Source: Chitinophagaceae bacterium (GTDB lineage Bacteria; Bacteroidota; Bacteroidia; Chitinophagales; Chitinophagaceae). Taken from it: a stretch of 17,789 nucleotides of DNA. The notes below the pieces were generated by a model. The model saw only the letters and a list, made by a program, of their open reading frames with translations. It did not search any database and was not told where the DNA came from. Location of the stretch: positions 1 to 17,789 of the forward strand of contig CANJDY010000017.1 in the NCBI GenBank assembly GCA_947472635.1, given 5' to 3'. Below are positions 5,913-14,411 of this stretch, one piece after another. The first letter of the stretch is position 1, and each line of letters starts with the position of its first letter. Both the position numbers and the translations under genes were made by a program.

Positions 5913-7508
5913 TTATCTGATGAGTGGTTGTGGATTGCCATTATATTTTTTCGGGTAGTTTAACTCACTGTTTTTTTTCACCCAGTTAAATTTTTCATAT
6001 ATATCTTCATAAAATACTAAATGTCCTGTAGATTCTATTCCAACCGGATTGTACCAAACGATTACCGGCAATTTTTCATCGGCGCTAACTTTAATAGGGG
6101 ATTGATTTCGAAGGCAACCCTTTTGCTCAAGGGTATCAATTGCCTGCGGGTTGTTACTTAATACCAAATGCCCTATTTCATTTGGTTTTTCCATTCGCAT
6201 ACATCCATGACTTAAATATCTTTTATTGAGCTTAAATAAACTTTTTACTGGTGTGTCGTGTAAGTAAACTCCAAATGGGTTGTTGAAATTTAATTTTAGC
6301 AACCCTAACGCGTTATCACATCCAGTACTTTGCCGAATTAAATAAGGGAAATTACCTTTATTCAATAATTGCCAGTTTATTGAGTATGGGTCAATAATCG
6401 ATCCTGCCTTGTTCAATACTTGATAATTTCCGGTATGGATATAGCCTGGATTTCTTTTTATAATAGGAAGCAGTTCTTTGATAGCGATACTATAGGGTAC
6501 ATGCCAGTATGGATAAAGGATTACTTCTTCTACTGTGCTGGTTAGCGTAGGTGTGGGGGTTGACTTTTTTCCAACGATCATTTTCATTTCAAGTATCGTA
6601 AAGTCTTTATTATATACTTTTAAATTTGCTGCTGGAATATTTACTACAATGGCTTTTTGATTTTGAATAGCACAAGTTAACCACTTGTAATAGTTTAAGG
6701 AAAGGTTCAGTTGTTGTAATCTTATTTGGATAGGCACATTTAATTCATTTAGGAGGGGAGTTCTAATTATACCATCTGGCAGTTGATTGAACTGCAGTTG
6801 TACTTCTTTAATTTTTACTTTCAGAAGGCTATCTGTTAATACAGCATTATTGGATTCAATGATACCAAGTTGATATAGTTTTGATATCAGTGGGAGGTTG
6901 CTTGTAATTAGCTTAGCTTGGAGTATTTTTTGTTCTTGAAATCCATTTTCAGCTAAAATAGCAAGGTATTTTTTAATTGTATTTTCTATTACTGTAATTT
7001 CAGGTAGTCTAGTTGTAAGCTGATTGATTAGTTGGTGTAGATTGTTATTCGAAATATGCTTGACCAATAGTCCAGTTACATTTTTACCGTCTTTTTCTAT
7101 TTTTAACCCATTATATCCAAACGATGGTTTTTTGTTTCCATAGGCTATATCATTATAAAACTTAATGGCTGTTGCAGTAAGTAGAAGCTCTGTTTCTAAG
7201 GTATCTATTTTGATTTTTTTCGTACTGCTATCTTTTGAAATTATTGCTGAAGATTTAATAGAATAATCTGATTCACTCAGGCCCATTGCCGAGCAATGAG
7301 AAATTGCATCTTGTAAAGCTTTGTAATTATGCTGATTTTCTATTTTTGTCCAAGCTGTTTGATATTTTATTTGGGTATAAAAGTTTTTTACGTCTTTGTT
7401 TATAGATTTGTTATTTGCTATATAATCACGTAACTGATTTGGAGACAGTTGAGCGTAAATGGATAAGTTCCATAGGCAGAGTAAAATAAGGGTCCAATTT
7501 TTTACCAC
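5913..7508 (-). CDS. L,D-transpeptidase of the YcbB/LdtD type
   Basis: 531 aa, starting at GTG 7508 directly before a signal peptide (NWTLILLCLWNLSIYAQ, cleavage near residue 20), so the enzyme acts in the periplasm. It forms 3-3 peptidoglycan cross-links or attaches proteins to peptidoglycan. The central and C-terminal region matches YcbB-type enzymes: AANLKVYNKDFTILEMKMIV (start of the YkuD fold), a long insertion, then FGVYLHDTP and the catalytic motif SHGCMRM with Cys436 and His434. The N-terminal half has the peptidoglycan-binding-like helical region of this subfamily. The gene begins 11 bp after the coiled-coil gene, so the two form an operon under the module at 7980-8044. YcbB-type enzymes are known to reinforce the wall under envelope stress, which fits the neighbours. 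Confidence 0.92.
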   Translation of the reverse strand: MVKNWTLILLCLWNLSIYAQLSPNQLRDYIANNKSINKDVKNFYTQIKYQTAWTKIENQHNYKALQDAISHCSAMGLSESDYSIKSSAIISKDSSTKKIKIDTLETELLLTATAIKFYNDIAYGNKKPSFGYNGLKIEKDGKNVTGLLVKHISNNNLHQLINQLTTRLPEITVIENTIKKYLAILAENGFQEQKILQAKLITSNLPLISKLYQLGIIESNNAVLTDSLLKVKIKEVQLQFNQLPDGIIRTPLLNELNVPIQIRLQQLNLSLNYYKWLTCAIQNQKAIVVNIPAANLKVYNKDFTILEMKMIVGKKSTPTPTLTSTVEEVILYPYWHVPYSIAIKELLPIIKRNPGYIHTGNYQVLNKAGSIIDPYSINWQLLNKGNFPYLIRQSTGCDNALGLLKLNFNNPFGVYLHDTPVKSLFKLNKRYLSHGCMRMEKPNEIGHLVLSNNPQAIDTLEQKGCLRNQSPIKVSADEKLPVIVWYNPVGIESTGHLVFYEDIYEKFNWVKKNSELNYPKKYNGNPQPLIR

Positions 7509-7519
7509 TTGAGGAGGTT

Positions 7520-7951
7520 TTACCTATTATGTATATTTACTGTAAGGTAGTTATTGAAATTCATTTTCAACTTGCCAAATTGCTTTTCTGAATTTTTAAT
7601 ATTATTGCTGAATCTTCTAAACTTTTTTTCAAATATTTTAAGCACTTCTTCTTCTTCAAATACTTTCCTTACTAGTAAATTATCTAGCTCATTAATTTCA
7701 TTTCGTAGTAAAATAAATAACTCATCTTCTTTAATAATGTTGGTATAAAATATTTCCACTTCTTCTAATAAATTTTTGTCAAATTTATTTTTTAGGACTT
7801 CAGAAAGTCTATTTTTAAGTTGTATGTTTTCTTCTGACATAAAACTGAGTAATCTTTTCCAGGTGTTTATTTCATATTGCAATTGAATTAGTTTCAGCTC
7901 TGGTATTTTATCCAGTTTTATTTGTTTACTATTAGAAGGTATTTCTTGCAT
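7520..7951 (-). CDS. Coiled-coil hypothetical protein
   Basis: 143 aa, highly charged and helical throughout. Heptad-like stretches run from about residue 19 to 130 (LKLIQLQYEINTWKRLLSF, EIFYTNIIKEDELFILL, EVLKIFEKKF). There is no signal peptide, membrane segment or catalytic motif; I do not recognise a family. It is the first gene of the operon with the L,D-transpeptidase (11-bp gap) and directly follows an activator module, with a predicted leader of about 25 nt. A structural or adaptor role is possible but not shown. Confidence 0.75.
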   Translation of the reverse strand: MQEIPSNSKQIKLDKIPELKLIQLQYEINTWKRLLSFMSEENIQLKNRLSEVLKNKFDKNLLEEVEIFYTNIIKEDELFILLRNEINELDNLLVRKVFEEEEVLKIFEKKFRRFSNNIKNSEKQFGKLKMNFNNYLTVNIHNR

Positions 7952-7979
7952 CGGAAGATTAATAGCGTTATTTATATTT

Positions 7980-8044
7980 TAAAGTTATTATTTTCTATTT
8001 TTTATGCTAAGAATTTTTATCACCTTAGATACTGATACTAGTCA
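7980..8044 (-). promoter_or_regulatory. 65-bp activator module, coiled-coil/L,D-transpeptidase operon
   Basis: Minus strand: distal box TGACTAGTATCA (8044-8033), 10 bp, degenerate proximal box TGATAAAAATTC (8022-8011; first half-site only), 23 bp, -7-like TAACTTTA (7987-7980, last base differs from TAnnTTTG). The distal box is nearly identical to the one before the RNA/degP unit (TGACGAGTATCA). Confidence 0.5.
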
Positions 8045-8152
8045 ATTCGATAGATTAAAATAATTTATTCTTTTATTTTCACTTTACAATTTGCTAACGA
8101 GTTATCTAATTGGTTTGTTATTTTTGATATTATCATTGGGTTTGTCAATTGA

Positions 8153-8187
8153 AAATGCCCCACCAAAATAGAATGAGGGGGGCATTT
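8153..8187 (-). terminator. Intrinsic terminator after hsp20
   Basis: AAATGCCCC (8153-8161) and GGGGCATTT (8179-8187) form a perfect 9-bp stem with a 17-nt loop, 19 bp downstream of the hsp20 stop. A short T run follows on the minus strand. The stem could also act on the plus strand, but no plus-strand gene ends nearby. Confidence 0.75.
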
Positions 8188-8205
8188 ATTTTCATTTAGA
8201 AAGAT

Positions 8206-8649
8206 TCATTTGACTGCTATATGTTTGCTAATTGCCGATTTTTTAGCTTCCTCTTTTTTTGGTAATACTAATTTTAATAAGCCATCTTCATAGTGAGCCT
8301 CAATTTTCTCCTTGTTTACCTCCTCTGGAAGGGTAAAGCTTCGTTCAAATGAAGAATAGCTATATTCTCTTCTGGTATACCTTCCTTCTTTGTCTTCTTT
8401 TTTGTCTTCCTTTTCGCTACTAATGGTTAATAAATTACCATCGATATCAATGTGGAAGTCGTCTTTCTTTAAACCAGGCGCTGCTAGTGATACTTGGTAG
8501 TCATCCTTTTGTTCTGTAATGTTTACTGCTGGGATGCTCATTACCCTACTGGATAATCCACCATCAAACCATTCGTTCCAGGGTTTAAAAAAATCGTCAA
8601 ATACAGAAGGTACACGTTCTGTTAATTTAGATAATGCTGAAGTTGCCAT
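8206..8649 (-). CDS. Hsp20/alpha-crystallin small heat-shock protein
   Basis: 147 aa, usual length for bacterial small heat-shock proteins. An N-terminal arm (1-38) includes VFDDFFKPWNEWFDGG. The alpha-crystallin domain (~39-135) shows PAVNITEQKDDYQVSLAAPG, the acidic/basic EKEDKKEDKEGRYTRREY loop, SFERSFTLPE, and the closing GLLKLVLPKK (G-x-L-x-L motif). A Lys-rich tail ends at ISKHIAVK. These are ATP-independent holdases in the cytoplasm that keep unfolding proteins soluble. The gene is monocistronic: its own strong promoter with paired activator boxes lies upstream and an intrinsic terminator downstream. Confidence 0.96.
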   Translation of the reverse strand: MATSALSKLTERVPSVFDDFFKPWNEWFDGGLSSRVMSIPAVNITEQKDDYQVSLAAPGLKKDDFHIDIDGNLLTISSEKEDKKEDKEGRYTRREYSYSSFERSFTLPEEVNKEKIEAHYEDGLLKLVLPKKEEAKKSAISKHIAVK

Positions 8650-8689
8650 AATTTCTTCTTTTTAAAATTTTAATAATTAATTTGTACAA

Positions 8690-8754
8690 CAAATGTATTT
8701 TTAATGTAAGTTTAAATCAAAGACCTCGGTCAGTAACTTTAATGAGAGTGGTCA
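8690..8754 (-). promoter_or_regulatory. 65-bp activator module and full promoter, hsp20
   Basis: Minus strand: distal box TGACCACTCTCA (8754-8743), 10 bp, proximal box TGACCGAGGTCT (8732-8721, five of six key bases), 23 bp, perfect -7 TACATTTG (8697-8690). This is the only module with a -33 TTTG (8721-8718), spaced 20 bp from the -7 box. The proximal box overlaps the -33 by one base, which is class II geometry. The direct repeat CTGACC recurs 22 bp apart. Confidence 0.75.
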
Positions 8755-8871
8755 GGATGTTTAATACTTACTACTTTTCTGTTAGTATTATTAATTTGTC
8801 ACTTTTGAAATATTCTTTTTTTTAATGCCCTCTTTTTTATTTCCGCATTTACATTTAATTTTTATTACATC

Positions 8872-9201
8872 TTATTTTACTTCTTTTTCATTCATGTCCA
8901 TTTTGCATTTTTTGCATTTCCCTGGCCTATTACTTACTTCATTGGTGTGCATTGGACATTGGTAGATCTTCATAATTTCCATTTTCATTTTTTCTTTTTT
9001 CGATTGAACTAAATCCATGTTACATTTTGGGCATTTTCCTGCCAATTTACTTTGTACATCAGGGTGCATTGGGCAGCAATATTCATTATTTGCTGAGTTT
9101 TCCTTGTTGATTTCATTTCTGCTTGCACTTGAATCCTGCGTATATCCGGCATAGGAATAAAATATTAAAGTCGCTATTATTATACTTTTAATTGTTTTCA
9201 T
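8872..9201 (-). CDS. Secreted protein with two heavy-metal-binding domains
   Basis: 109 aa. An N-terminal signal peptide (KTIKSIIIATLIFYSYAGYTQ, residues 2-22) is followed by two copies of the short cysteine/histidine motif known from copper and other heavy-metal handling proteins: CPMHPDVQSKLAGKCPKCNMD (about 43-63) and CPMHTNEVSNRPGKCKKCKMD (about 82-102). Each supplies C-P-M-H and C-x-x-C-x-M ligands. The protein should bind soft metal ions in the periplasm or at the surface; the metal is not determined. Its paired-box module lies about 120 bp upstream, in the divergent region shared with the P-type ATPase gene. Confidence 0.88.
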   Translation of the reverse strand: MKTIKSIIIATLIFYSYAGYTQDSSASRNEINKENSANNEYCCPMHPDVQSKLAGKCPKCNMDLVQSKKEKMKMEIMKIYQCPMHTNEVSNRPGKCKKCKMDMNEKEVK

Positions 9202-9319
9202 TTTATCTATTTTACTATTTTTTAAAATACATTATTTACAATACTATTCAAATTAGCTATTTTCTATTTGGGATATTTTTTGTCGAACAGTATTGATTGA
9301 GGGTATTTAGCTTACTACT

Positions 9320-9384
9320 GCAATTAACTTAATTCTCGTGTCTTTAATAATGATAAATCACATGATATTATATGATATTTATCA
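9320..9384 (-). promoter_or_regulatory. 65-bp activator module, metal-binding protein gene
   Basis: Minus strand: distal box TGATAAATATCA (9384-9373, the Fnr core TGAT-N4-ATCA), 10 bp, proximal box TGTGATTTATCA (9362-9351, five of six key bases), 23 bp, weak -7 TTAATTGC (9327-9320), resembling the ytxH box TAACTTGC. The spacing fits exactly; the -7 match is poor. Confidence 0.4.
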
Positions 9385-9517
9385 GATTTATTTACTATTC
9401 CCCTTTAGGTTGTTATTATTTGATTATAGCACCGTTATTCATTTAAATTGATTTGCTACTTTTATCCCATTTGATGTTAAAAAAATGTTTCACAGTTGTA
9501 TATTTTTATTTATCAAC

Positions 9518-9582
9518 TGATTAATATCATTGTATTTATTGAGTTAGGTCTTTTATTTTCTTCCACTATTTGTTTTATTTTA
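9518..9582 (+). promoter_or_regulatory. 65-bp activator module, P-type ATPase gene
   Basis: Plus strand: distal box TGATTAATATCA (9518-9529), 10 bp, proximal box TGAGTTAGGTCT (9540-9551, five of six key bases; same TCT ending as hsp20), 23 bp, weak -7 TTATTTTA (9575-9582). The two boxes support the call more than the -7 does. Confidence 0.42.
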
Positions 9583-9710
9583 TAGTTAGTATTTAGCAGT
9601 TATTGTTTTATGTATTTTAGTTTTTTTTTATTTTCTTATGATTTATTTTTTAAAGTTCTTTCAATGTAATTTCAATCGTTTTTTCTATTATATATCTTTT
9701 ATATTAATGT

Positions 9711-12281
9711 ATGAACTGGTACAAGCTTAGTATTCAAGAAATTTTTGAATTGTTAGGTACCGATTTTCAAGGTGTAAATTCAATAATTGCCGAAGAGCGG
9801 TTAATTGAATTTGGGCGAAATGAATTGGATGCTGGGAATAAGAAAAGTGTTTTTATTCTTTTTTTAGAACAGTTTAAAGACCTGATGATTGTTATTTTAT
9901 TGTTTGCCGCTTTTATCTCAGGTATTATTGGCGACCTTATTGACACGATTGTTATATTGATAATTGTTGTGTTGAATGCCTTTTTAGGTTTTTTTCAGCA
10001 ATACCGTGCTGAAAAGGCAATGCTTGCATTAAAGCAGATGGCTGTTCCTCAATCAAGGGTAATGCGGAATGGTGTGCTAAATTTTTTGCCTGCTACCGAA
10101 TTGGTAGTAGGTGATATTGTATTGCTTGAAGCTGGAAATGCTGTTCCAGCTGATATTCGCCTCTATGAATCTGCCAATTTAAAAATTGAAGAAGCTGCAC
10201 TTACTGGTGAATCTCACGCTATTGATAAAATTACTCATCCACTCACATCGGATGACCTTTCATTAGGTGATAAAATTAATATGGCTTTTAAAGGAACTTT
10301 TGTAACCAATGGACGTGGAGCCGGTGTAGTCATTGCTACAGGAATGCAAACTGAGTTAGGTCGTATTGCCAAAATGTTGCAGGAAAATGAGTTACTCACT
10401 CCACTTCAACAACGTATGGTTGTGTTTAGCAAAAGACTTTCTTTTCTGGTATTGTTGTTATGCATTGTGTTTTTTATTGTTGGTTGGTATAGTGGAGAGA
10501 ATCTATCGAAAATGGTACTGACCAGTATCTCACTCGCAGTTGCCGCTATTCCAGAAGCATTACCTGCCGTTATTACCATTTCATTGGCTTTGGCGGCAAG
10601 GAAAATGATTCAATTTAATTGTCTTATTCGTAGGCTGCCCGCTGTGGAAACTTTAGGTTCGGTTAACTTTATTTGTACAGATAAAACTGGAACGCTTACT
10701 AAAAATAGTATGCAGGTGGAACAGGTATATCTAAATGGGCAAATTTTTAACAAAAATAATTTTTCATTGCTAGCTCAGCAGCATAGTTCAGATTTATTCT
10801 TACAGGCTATTTTTTTTAACAATGATGTTGTTGAGGGTAAAGATAAAAAATATATTGGAGACAGTACAGAGAAAGCACTAAAGGAATTGGTGAGGGACCT
10901 TGCAATTAAATTGCTTGAATTGCCTCGGGTAGCTGAAATTTCTTTTGATGCTGATCGTAAATTCATGACTACTTTTCATCCCTATAATAACCATTTTGTT
11001 TCATTTACTAAGGGAGCTCCTGATTTGTTGCTCAAGAAATGTGTATCTGTTGATCAACCTATTATTTTGCATCATATTGACGAAATGGCATTGAGCGGCT
11101 ATAGGGTTTTAGGATTTGCTTACCGTTTTTGGGATTCACTGCCTACAAAGTTAGATTCAAATTTGCATGAATCAGGCCTTGAATTTTTAGGATTAACTGC
11201 AATGATTGATCCTCCTCGAGAAGAAGTAGTAGATGCAGTAGCCCAATGTAAATTGGCCTGCATTATTCCGGTTATGATTACGGGAGATTATCCGGTTACT
11301 GCAAAAACGATTGCCGAAAGAATCGGTATTATTACTAGCGAAAAGGACCTAGTAATCACCGGCCAGCAGTTGTCGGTTTTAGAAGAGGATCATTTCTTAT
11401 CTATTATTGAAACTATTAAAGTGTACGCTAGGGTTTCCCCGGAACAAAAATTGCATATTGTAAAAATGCTTCAACAGAAAGGCCATTATGTAGCTATGAC
11501 TGGTGATGGTGTCAATGATGCCCCTTCTTTAAAAAGGGCTAATATTGGCATTGCAATGGGGATTAGTGGCACTGATGTATCAAAGGAAGCAGCTCATATG
11601 ATTTTGTTGGATGATAATTTTGCTACCATCATAAAGGCAGTTAAAGAGGGGAGAAGAATTTATGATAATATCTTAAAATTTATAAAATACTTGATGACAA
11701 CAAATTCTGGCGAATTATGGACATTATTAATAGGTCCGATGATTGGTTTGCCTGTAGCGTTATTGCCTATTCATATTTTATGGATTAATTTGGTTTCCGA
11801 TGGATTGCCTGCTATTGCCTTGTCCTTTGAAAAAGCTGAAAAGGGTATTATGAACAGACCTCCGCGACCTCCCTATCAAACTGTTTTTGCCAATGGAAGA
11901 GGTATACATATAATTTGGGTAGGCATATTAATGGCAGGTATTGCATTATTTACACAATCATGGGCAATTGAAAAAGGGTTACATTGGCAAACCATTGTGT
12001 TTAATGTAGTTTGCCTTAGTCAGATGGGACATGTATTGGCCATTCGTTCTGAAAATCAATCTGCTTTTTCTTCTGACTTCTTTTCAAATCCCTTACTCAT
12101 TGGAGCTGTTGCGCTAACTTTCATATTTCAGTTTATTATTACTTATTTCTCTTTTTTTCATTCCATTTTTTATACAGAAACTTTGTCTATTAATGAAATT
12201 ATGATCGTTATTTCTGCTTCTTCGATTGTATTTTTTGCAGTGGAAATTGAAAAGAAGATTTCAAAAAAATTGGGTTATTAA
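9711..12281 (+). CDS. P-type ATPase, P2A (Ca2+-type) cation pump
   Basis: 856 aa, full length. Order: N-terminal cation-ATPase domain (~1-70), TM1-2, actuator with LTGESHAI (TGES), TM3-4 with AIPEALPAVIT, phosphorylation site Asp324 in CTDKTGTLT, nucleotide domain with FTKGAPDLL, hinge TGDGVNDAP, and TM5-10. Ion-site residues match SERCA-type Ca2+ pumps: Glu in TM4 (PEALP), Asn and Glu in TM5 (TTNSGE), Asn and Asp in TM6 (NLVSDGLPA). Ca2+ export is therefore most likely; Mn2+ is possible. It lacks the Cys-Pro motif of heavy-metal P1B pumps, so it is probably not the partner of the adjacent metal-binding protein. Related P2 pumps (ctpF) belong to the mycobacterial DosR regulon. A paired-box module precedes it and a weak terminator follows. 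Confidence 0.94.
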   Translation: MNWYKLSIQEIFELLGTDFQGVNSIIAEERLIEFGRNELDAGNKKSVFILFLEQFKDLMIVILLFAAFISGIIGDLIDTIVILIIVVLNAFLGFFQQYRAEKAMLALKQMAVPQSRVMRNGVLNFLPATELVVGDIVLLEAGNAVPADIRLYESANLKIEEAALTGESHAIDKITHPLTSDDLSLGDKINMAFKGTFVTNGRGAGVVIATGMQTELGRIAKMLQENELLTPLQQRMVVFSKRLSFLVLLLCIVFFIVGWYSGENLSKMVLTSISLAVAAIPEALPAVITISLALAARKMIQFNCLIRRLPAVETLGSVNFICTDKTGTLTKNSMQVEQVYLNGQIFNKNNFSLLAQQHSSDLFLQAIFFNNDVVEGKDKKYIGDSTEKALKELVRDLAIKLLELPRVAEISFDADRKFMTTFHPYNNHFVSFTKGAPDLLLKKCVSVDQPIILHHIDEMALSGYRVLGFAYRFWDSLPTKLDSNLHESGLEFLGLTAMIDPPREEVVDAVAQCKLACIIPVMITGDYPVTAKTIAERIGIITSEKDLVITGQQLSVLEEDHFLSIIETIKVYARVSPEQKLHIVKMLQQKGHYVAMTGDGVNDAPSLKRANIGIAMGISGTDVSKEAAHMILLDDNFATIIKAVKEGRRIYDNILKFIKYLMTTNSGELWTLLIGPMIGLPVALLPIHILWINLVSDGLPAIALSFEKAEKGIMNRPPRPPYQTVFANGRGIHIIWVGILMAGIALFTQSWAIEKGLHWQTIVFNVVCLSQMGHVLAIRSENQSAFSSDFFSNPLLIGAVALTFIFQFIITYFSFFHSIFYTETLSINEIMIVISASSIVFFAVEIEKKISKKLGY

Positions 12282-12291
12282 TATTGGTATC

Positions 12292-12317
12292 AGATTGGAA
12301 AGTATAATCTTTTTTTT
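12292..12317 (+). terminator. Weak intrinsic terminator after the P-type ATPase gene
   Basis: AGATT (12292-12296) pairs with AATCT (12306-12310), followed by eight T (12310-12317). It lies in the 34-bp gap between two convergent genes. The stem is short and AT-rich. Confidence 0.45.
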
Positions 12318-13965
12318 AATCGTTGTATAATTTCTCATAATACTCAGTTGCCATTCTGTTGCTGTCAAATTGAGGAATAATGTCTCGTAATCCATTTTTT
12401 ACAATTTCTAGCCATCTAGTTGGAAAATCATAATACATTGGAAGTACTTCAGTTTCTAGTAATTGAAATAAACTTGCTGCATCTGTATCATCCTGTAAAT
12501 GTTCCGCTAGGTTGATGTCGCAGGGGGGAATGACAAATGAATTGATTTTATCTTTTGCAAATTCTGGGAACCATCCATCTGGTAATCCTACATTGACAGC
12601 ACTATTCATAGCCGCTGCCATTCCACTAGTTCCCGATGCCTCGTGTGTCATCCTTGGTACATTTAGCCATACGTCAGCACCTTGTTTAAGTAATTTGGAA
12701 AGTTTTATTTCATAACCCACTAGGATAGAACAGTTGGTATATGTTTTACAAATATTTACAATTTTATCAAATATCCCAATAGCTGGATAATCCATTGGGT
12801 AGGGTTTTCCAGCCCAAATAATTTGAACAGGTCTTTCTTTATTGGTTACTAAGCGGTGAAATCTTTCCATATCATGAAAAAACAAATCGGGTCGTTTGTA
12901 GCCTGAAAATCTTTTGGCAAAAATAATAGTACATATTTTATCATCATATATCTCGCCGCATTGATCTGCCACTACTTCAAATAGATGCTGTTTTCCCTGT
13001 TTTTTATTTTTGAGCAAAGCTTCATCATCATTTTTTGTCAATGCCTGGTACATTGCTTCATCATGCCAATAGTTATAATTTTGTGCATTGGTAATTGTAC
13101 TGATATTGCAAATATTTTCATTGGCTGACCATATTTTGCAAAGAGTTTGCTGGTGCATTTTAGAAACCCCATTTGCTTTTTTTGATAAAAGAAGTGCTGT
13201 TAGTGTATGATTCAATTCGTCATCGGTAGATTGGGTAATGGCTTTTATTTCGGTAAGCGGTATTTCACAAAAAAAACCCATCTTTTCGAGTAAGCTTATA
13301 CTTGTTTTCTGGTTGCCTGCTTCTTCTGGAGTATGGTTGGTGAAGACTAATTTATTTTTTACATCAGCACTGTTTTTATATTTTTTGTATAAATAAAATG
13401 CTAGAGGTAATGCGTGCGACTCATTTAAGTGATAAATATCAGGTTCCCATTTTATTGATTCTAGTAATTTCATACCACCTTCACCTAGTAATATAGCTGC
13501 TGCGATTCTTGTTTCTGGATTCGCGTCATATAACTTATCAGAAATTGTTTTGGCTAAATAATCATTTTCTGGCAAATCTGTAGTAAGTAAAAAAAGCGGT
13601 GCCGTATTAAATATTTCAGGCGGTAAATAAAAGGCTGTTACCCATACATCATGCCTCGATACTTTGATAGTGAATTTTATGTTGGTAGGCACTAGAAATC
13701 CATAATTCTTTTCTTCAAACAGTACGTCCATTGTTTGATCTTGTTTTCGAACTTGATCATAATATCCGTACTTCCATAATATCCCTATGCCAATGAAATT
13801 TTGCTTTAATTCAAATGCACTTCGCAAATGAGAACCTGCCAAAAAACCCAGCCCCCCGGCATAAATTTTTAATGGCTGTTGTATTCCGTATTCCATACAA
13901 AAATAGGCTACTTTCTTTTTAAAAGAAGGGTTAACTTCATATGGGGTTGTGAATTCGAAAGGCAT
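12316..13965 (-). CDS. GT35 alpha-glucan phosphorylase-like protein lacking the PLP lysine
   Basis: 549 aa, matching the short form of glycogen/alpha-glucan phosphorylases. Recognisable blocks: VAYFCMEYGIQQPLKIYAGG and GLGFLAGSHLRSA at the N-terminus, HTPEEAGNQ, FAKRFSGYKRPDLFF, WAGKPYPMDYPAIG, then ADVWLNVPRMTHEASGTSGM near the C-terminus. In active phosphorylases the last motif continues with the Lys that forms the Schiff base with pyridoxal phosphate (GM-K); here residue 450 is Ala (SGTSGMAAAMNS). Classical phosphorolysis is therefore doubtful; it could be a non-catalytic homologue or a different glucosyl-transfer or glucan-binding protein. It is the last gene of the ftsH operon, 68 bp after the preceding gene. 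Confidence 0.85.
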   Translation of the reverse strand: MPFEFTTPYEVNPSFKKKVAYFCMEYGIQQPLKIYAGGLGFLAGSHLRSAFELKQNFIGIGILWKYGYYDQVRKQDQTMDVLFEEKNYGFLVPTNIKFTIKVSRHDVWVTAFYLPPEIFNTAPLFLLTTDLPENDYLAKTISDKLYDANPETRIAAAILLGEGGMKLLESIKWEPDIYHLNESHALPLAFYLYKKYKNSADVKNKLVFTNHTPEEAGNQKTSISLLEKMGFFCEIPLTEIKAITQSTDDELNHTLTALLLSKKANGVSKMHQQTLCKIWSANENICNISTITNAQNYNYWHDEAMYQALTKNDDEALLKNKKQGKQHLFEVVADQCGEIYDDKICTIIFAKRFSGYKRPDLFFHDMERFHRLVTNKERPVQIIWAGKPYPMDYPAIGIFDKIVNICKTYTNCSILVGYEIKLSKLLKQGADVWLNVPRMTHEASGTSGMAAAMNSAVNVGLPDGWFPEFAKDKINSFVIPPCDINLAEHLQDDTDAASLFQLLETEVLPMYYDFPTRWLEIVKNGLRDIIPQFDSNRMATEYYEKLYND

Positions 13966-14033
13966 TATTTTAAAGTAGGATTTTTTTTGGTGATTTCTTT
14001 TGAATTAAATCGATTTTTATTTGTTTATATATT

Positions 14034-14390
14034 TCACCATATTTTTTCAGTTTCTTTTTTGACCATATGGCTGTATAACATTATTTTCCTACATGTTTCA
14101 TCAAATTCATTTAAATTCTTTATTTTCATTTCATTTATTTTTAATATTTCGTTGGCCATATACTTGTTCTCATCTTTCTGTTCATTCTTTTCTTTTTTAT
14201 TTTTTACTGATATCCTATGGCTGTCACCTTTTATTTTATCGTTGATTTTTAGTTGCTTTTTTCCTAAAGTGGTTATGCCCTTTCCTTTTTTGAATAAATA
14301 GTTTATTTGTTCTTTTATTTCTCCATTCTTTTTCAAGGTAAGATTGTCTTTTATTTTAGTATGTGTTTTGTATTTTTGTTCAGTTTTCAT
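14034..14390 (-). CDS. Lys-rich hypothetical protein in the ftsH operon
   Basis: 118 aa, extremely rich in Lys, Asn and Glu (KNKKEKNEQKDENKYMANEI), without signal peptide, membrane segment or known motif. It begins 21 bp after the ftsH stop and ends 68 bp before the phosphorylase-like gene, all on the minus strand, so co-transcription is likely. The composition partly reflects AT-rich DNA; an overlapping plus-strand frame exists but starts inside the phosphorylase-like gene and looks artificial. Real gene moderately likely; function unknown. Confidence 0.5.
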   Translation of the reverse strand: MKTEQKYKTHTKIKDNLTLKKNGEIKEQINYLFKKGKGITTLGKKQLKINDKIKGDSHRISVKNKKEKNEQKDENKYMANEILKINEMKIKNLNEFDETCRKIMLYSHMVKKETEKIW

Positions 14391-14411
14391 TTCATTATTT
14401 GTATTATCCTT

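Larger units (their letters stand above)
9202..9710. other. 509-bp divergent regulatory region
   Basis: Very AT-rich spacer between the metal-binding protein gene (minus) and the ATPase gene (plus). It holds two activator modules, one for each direction (9320-9384 and 9518-9582), which leave leaders of roughly 115-125 nt. It also contains the inverted repeats TGATAAAT/ATTTATCA (9351-9358 and 9377-9384) and CAGTTG/CAACTG (9493-9498 and 9514-9519). No gene or terminator was seen. Confidence 0.6.

Noticed and set aside
13879..14301. 140-codon plus-strand frame rich in Phe, Ile and Ser.
   Set aside because: It overlaps two minus-strand genes of an operon, and its hydrophobic look comes from the complement of Lys-rich codons.
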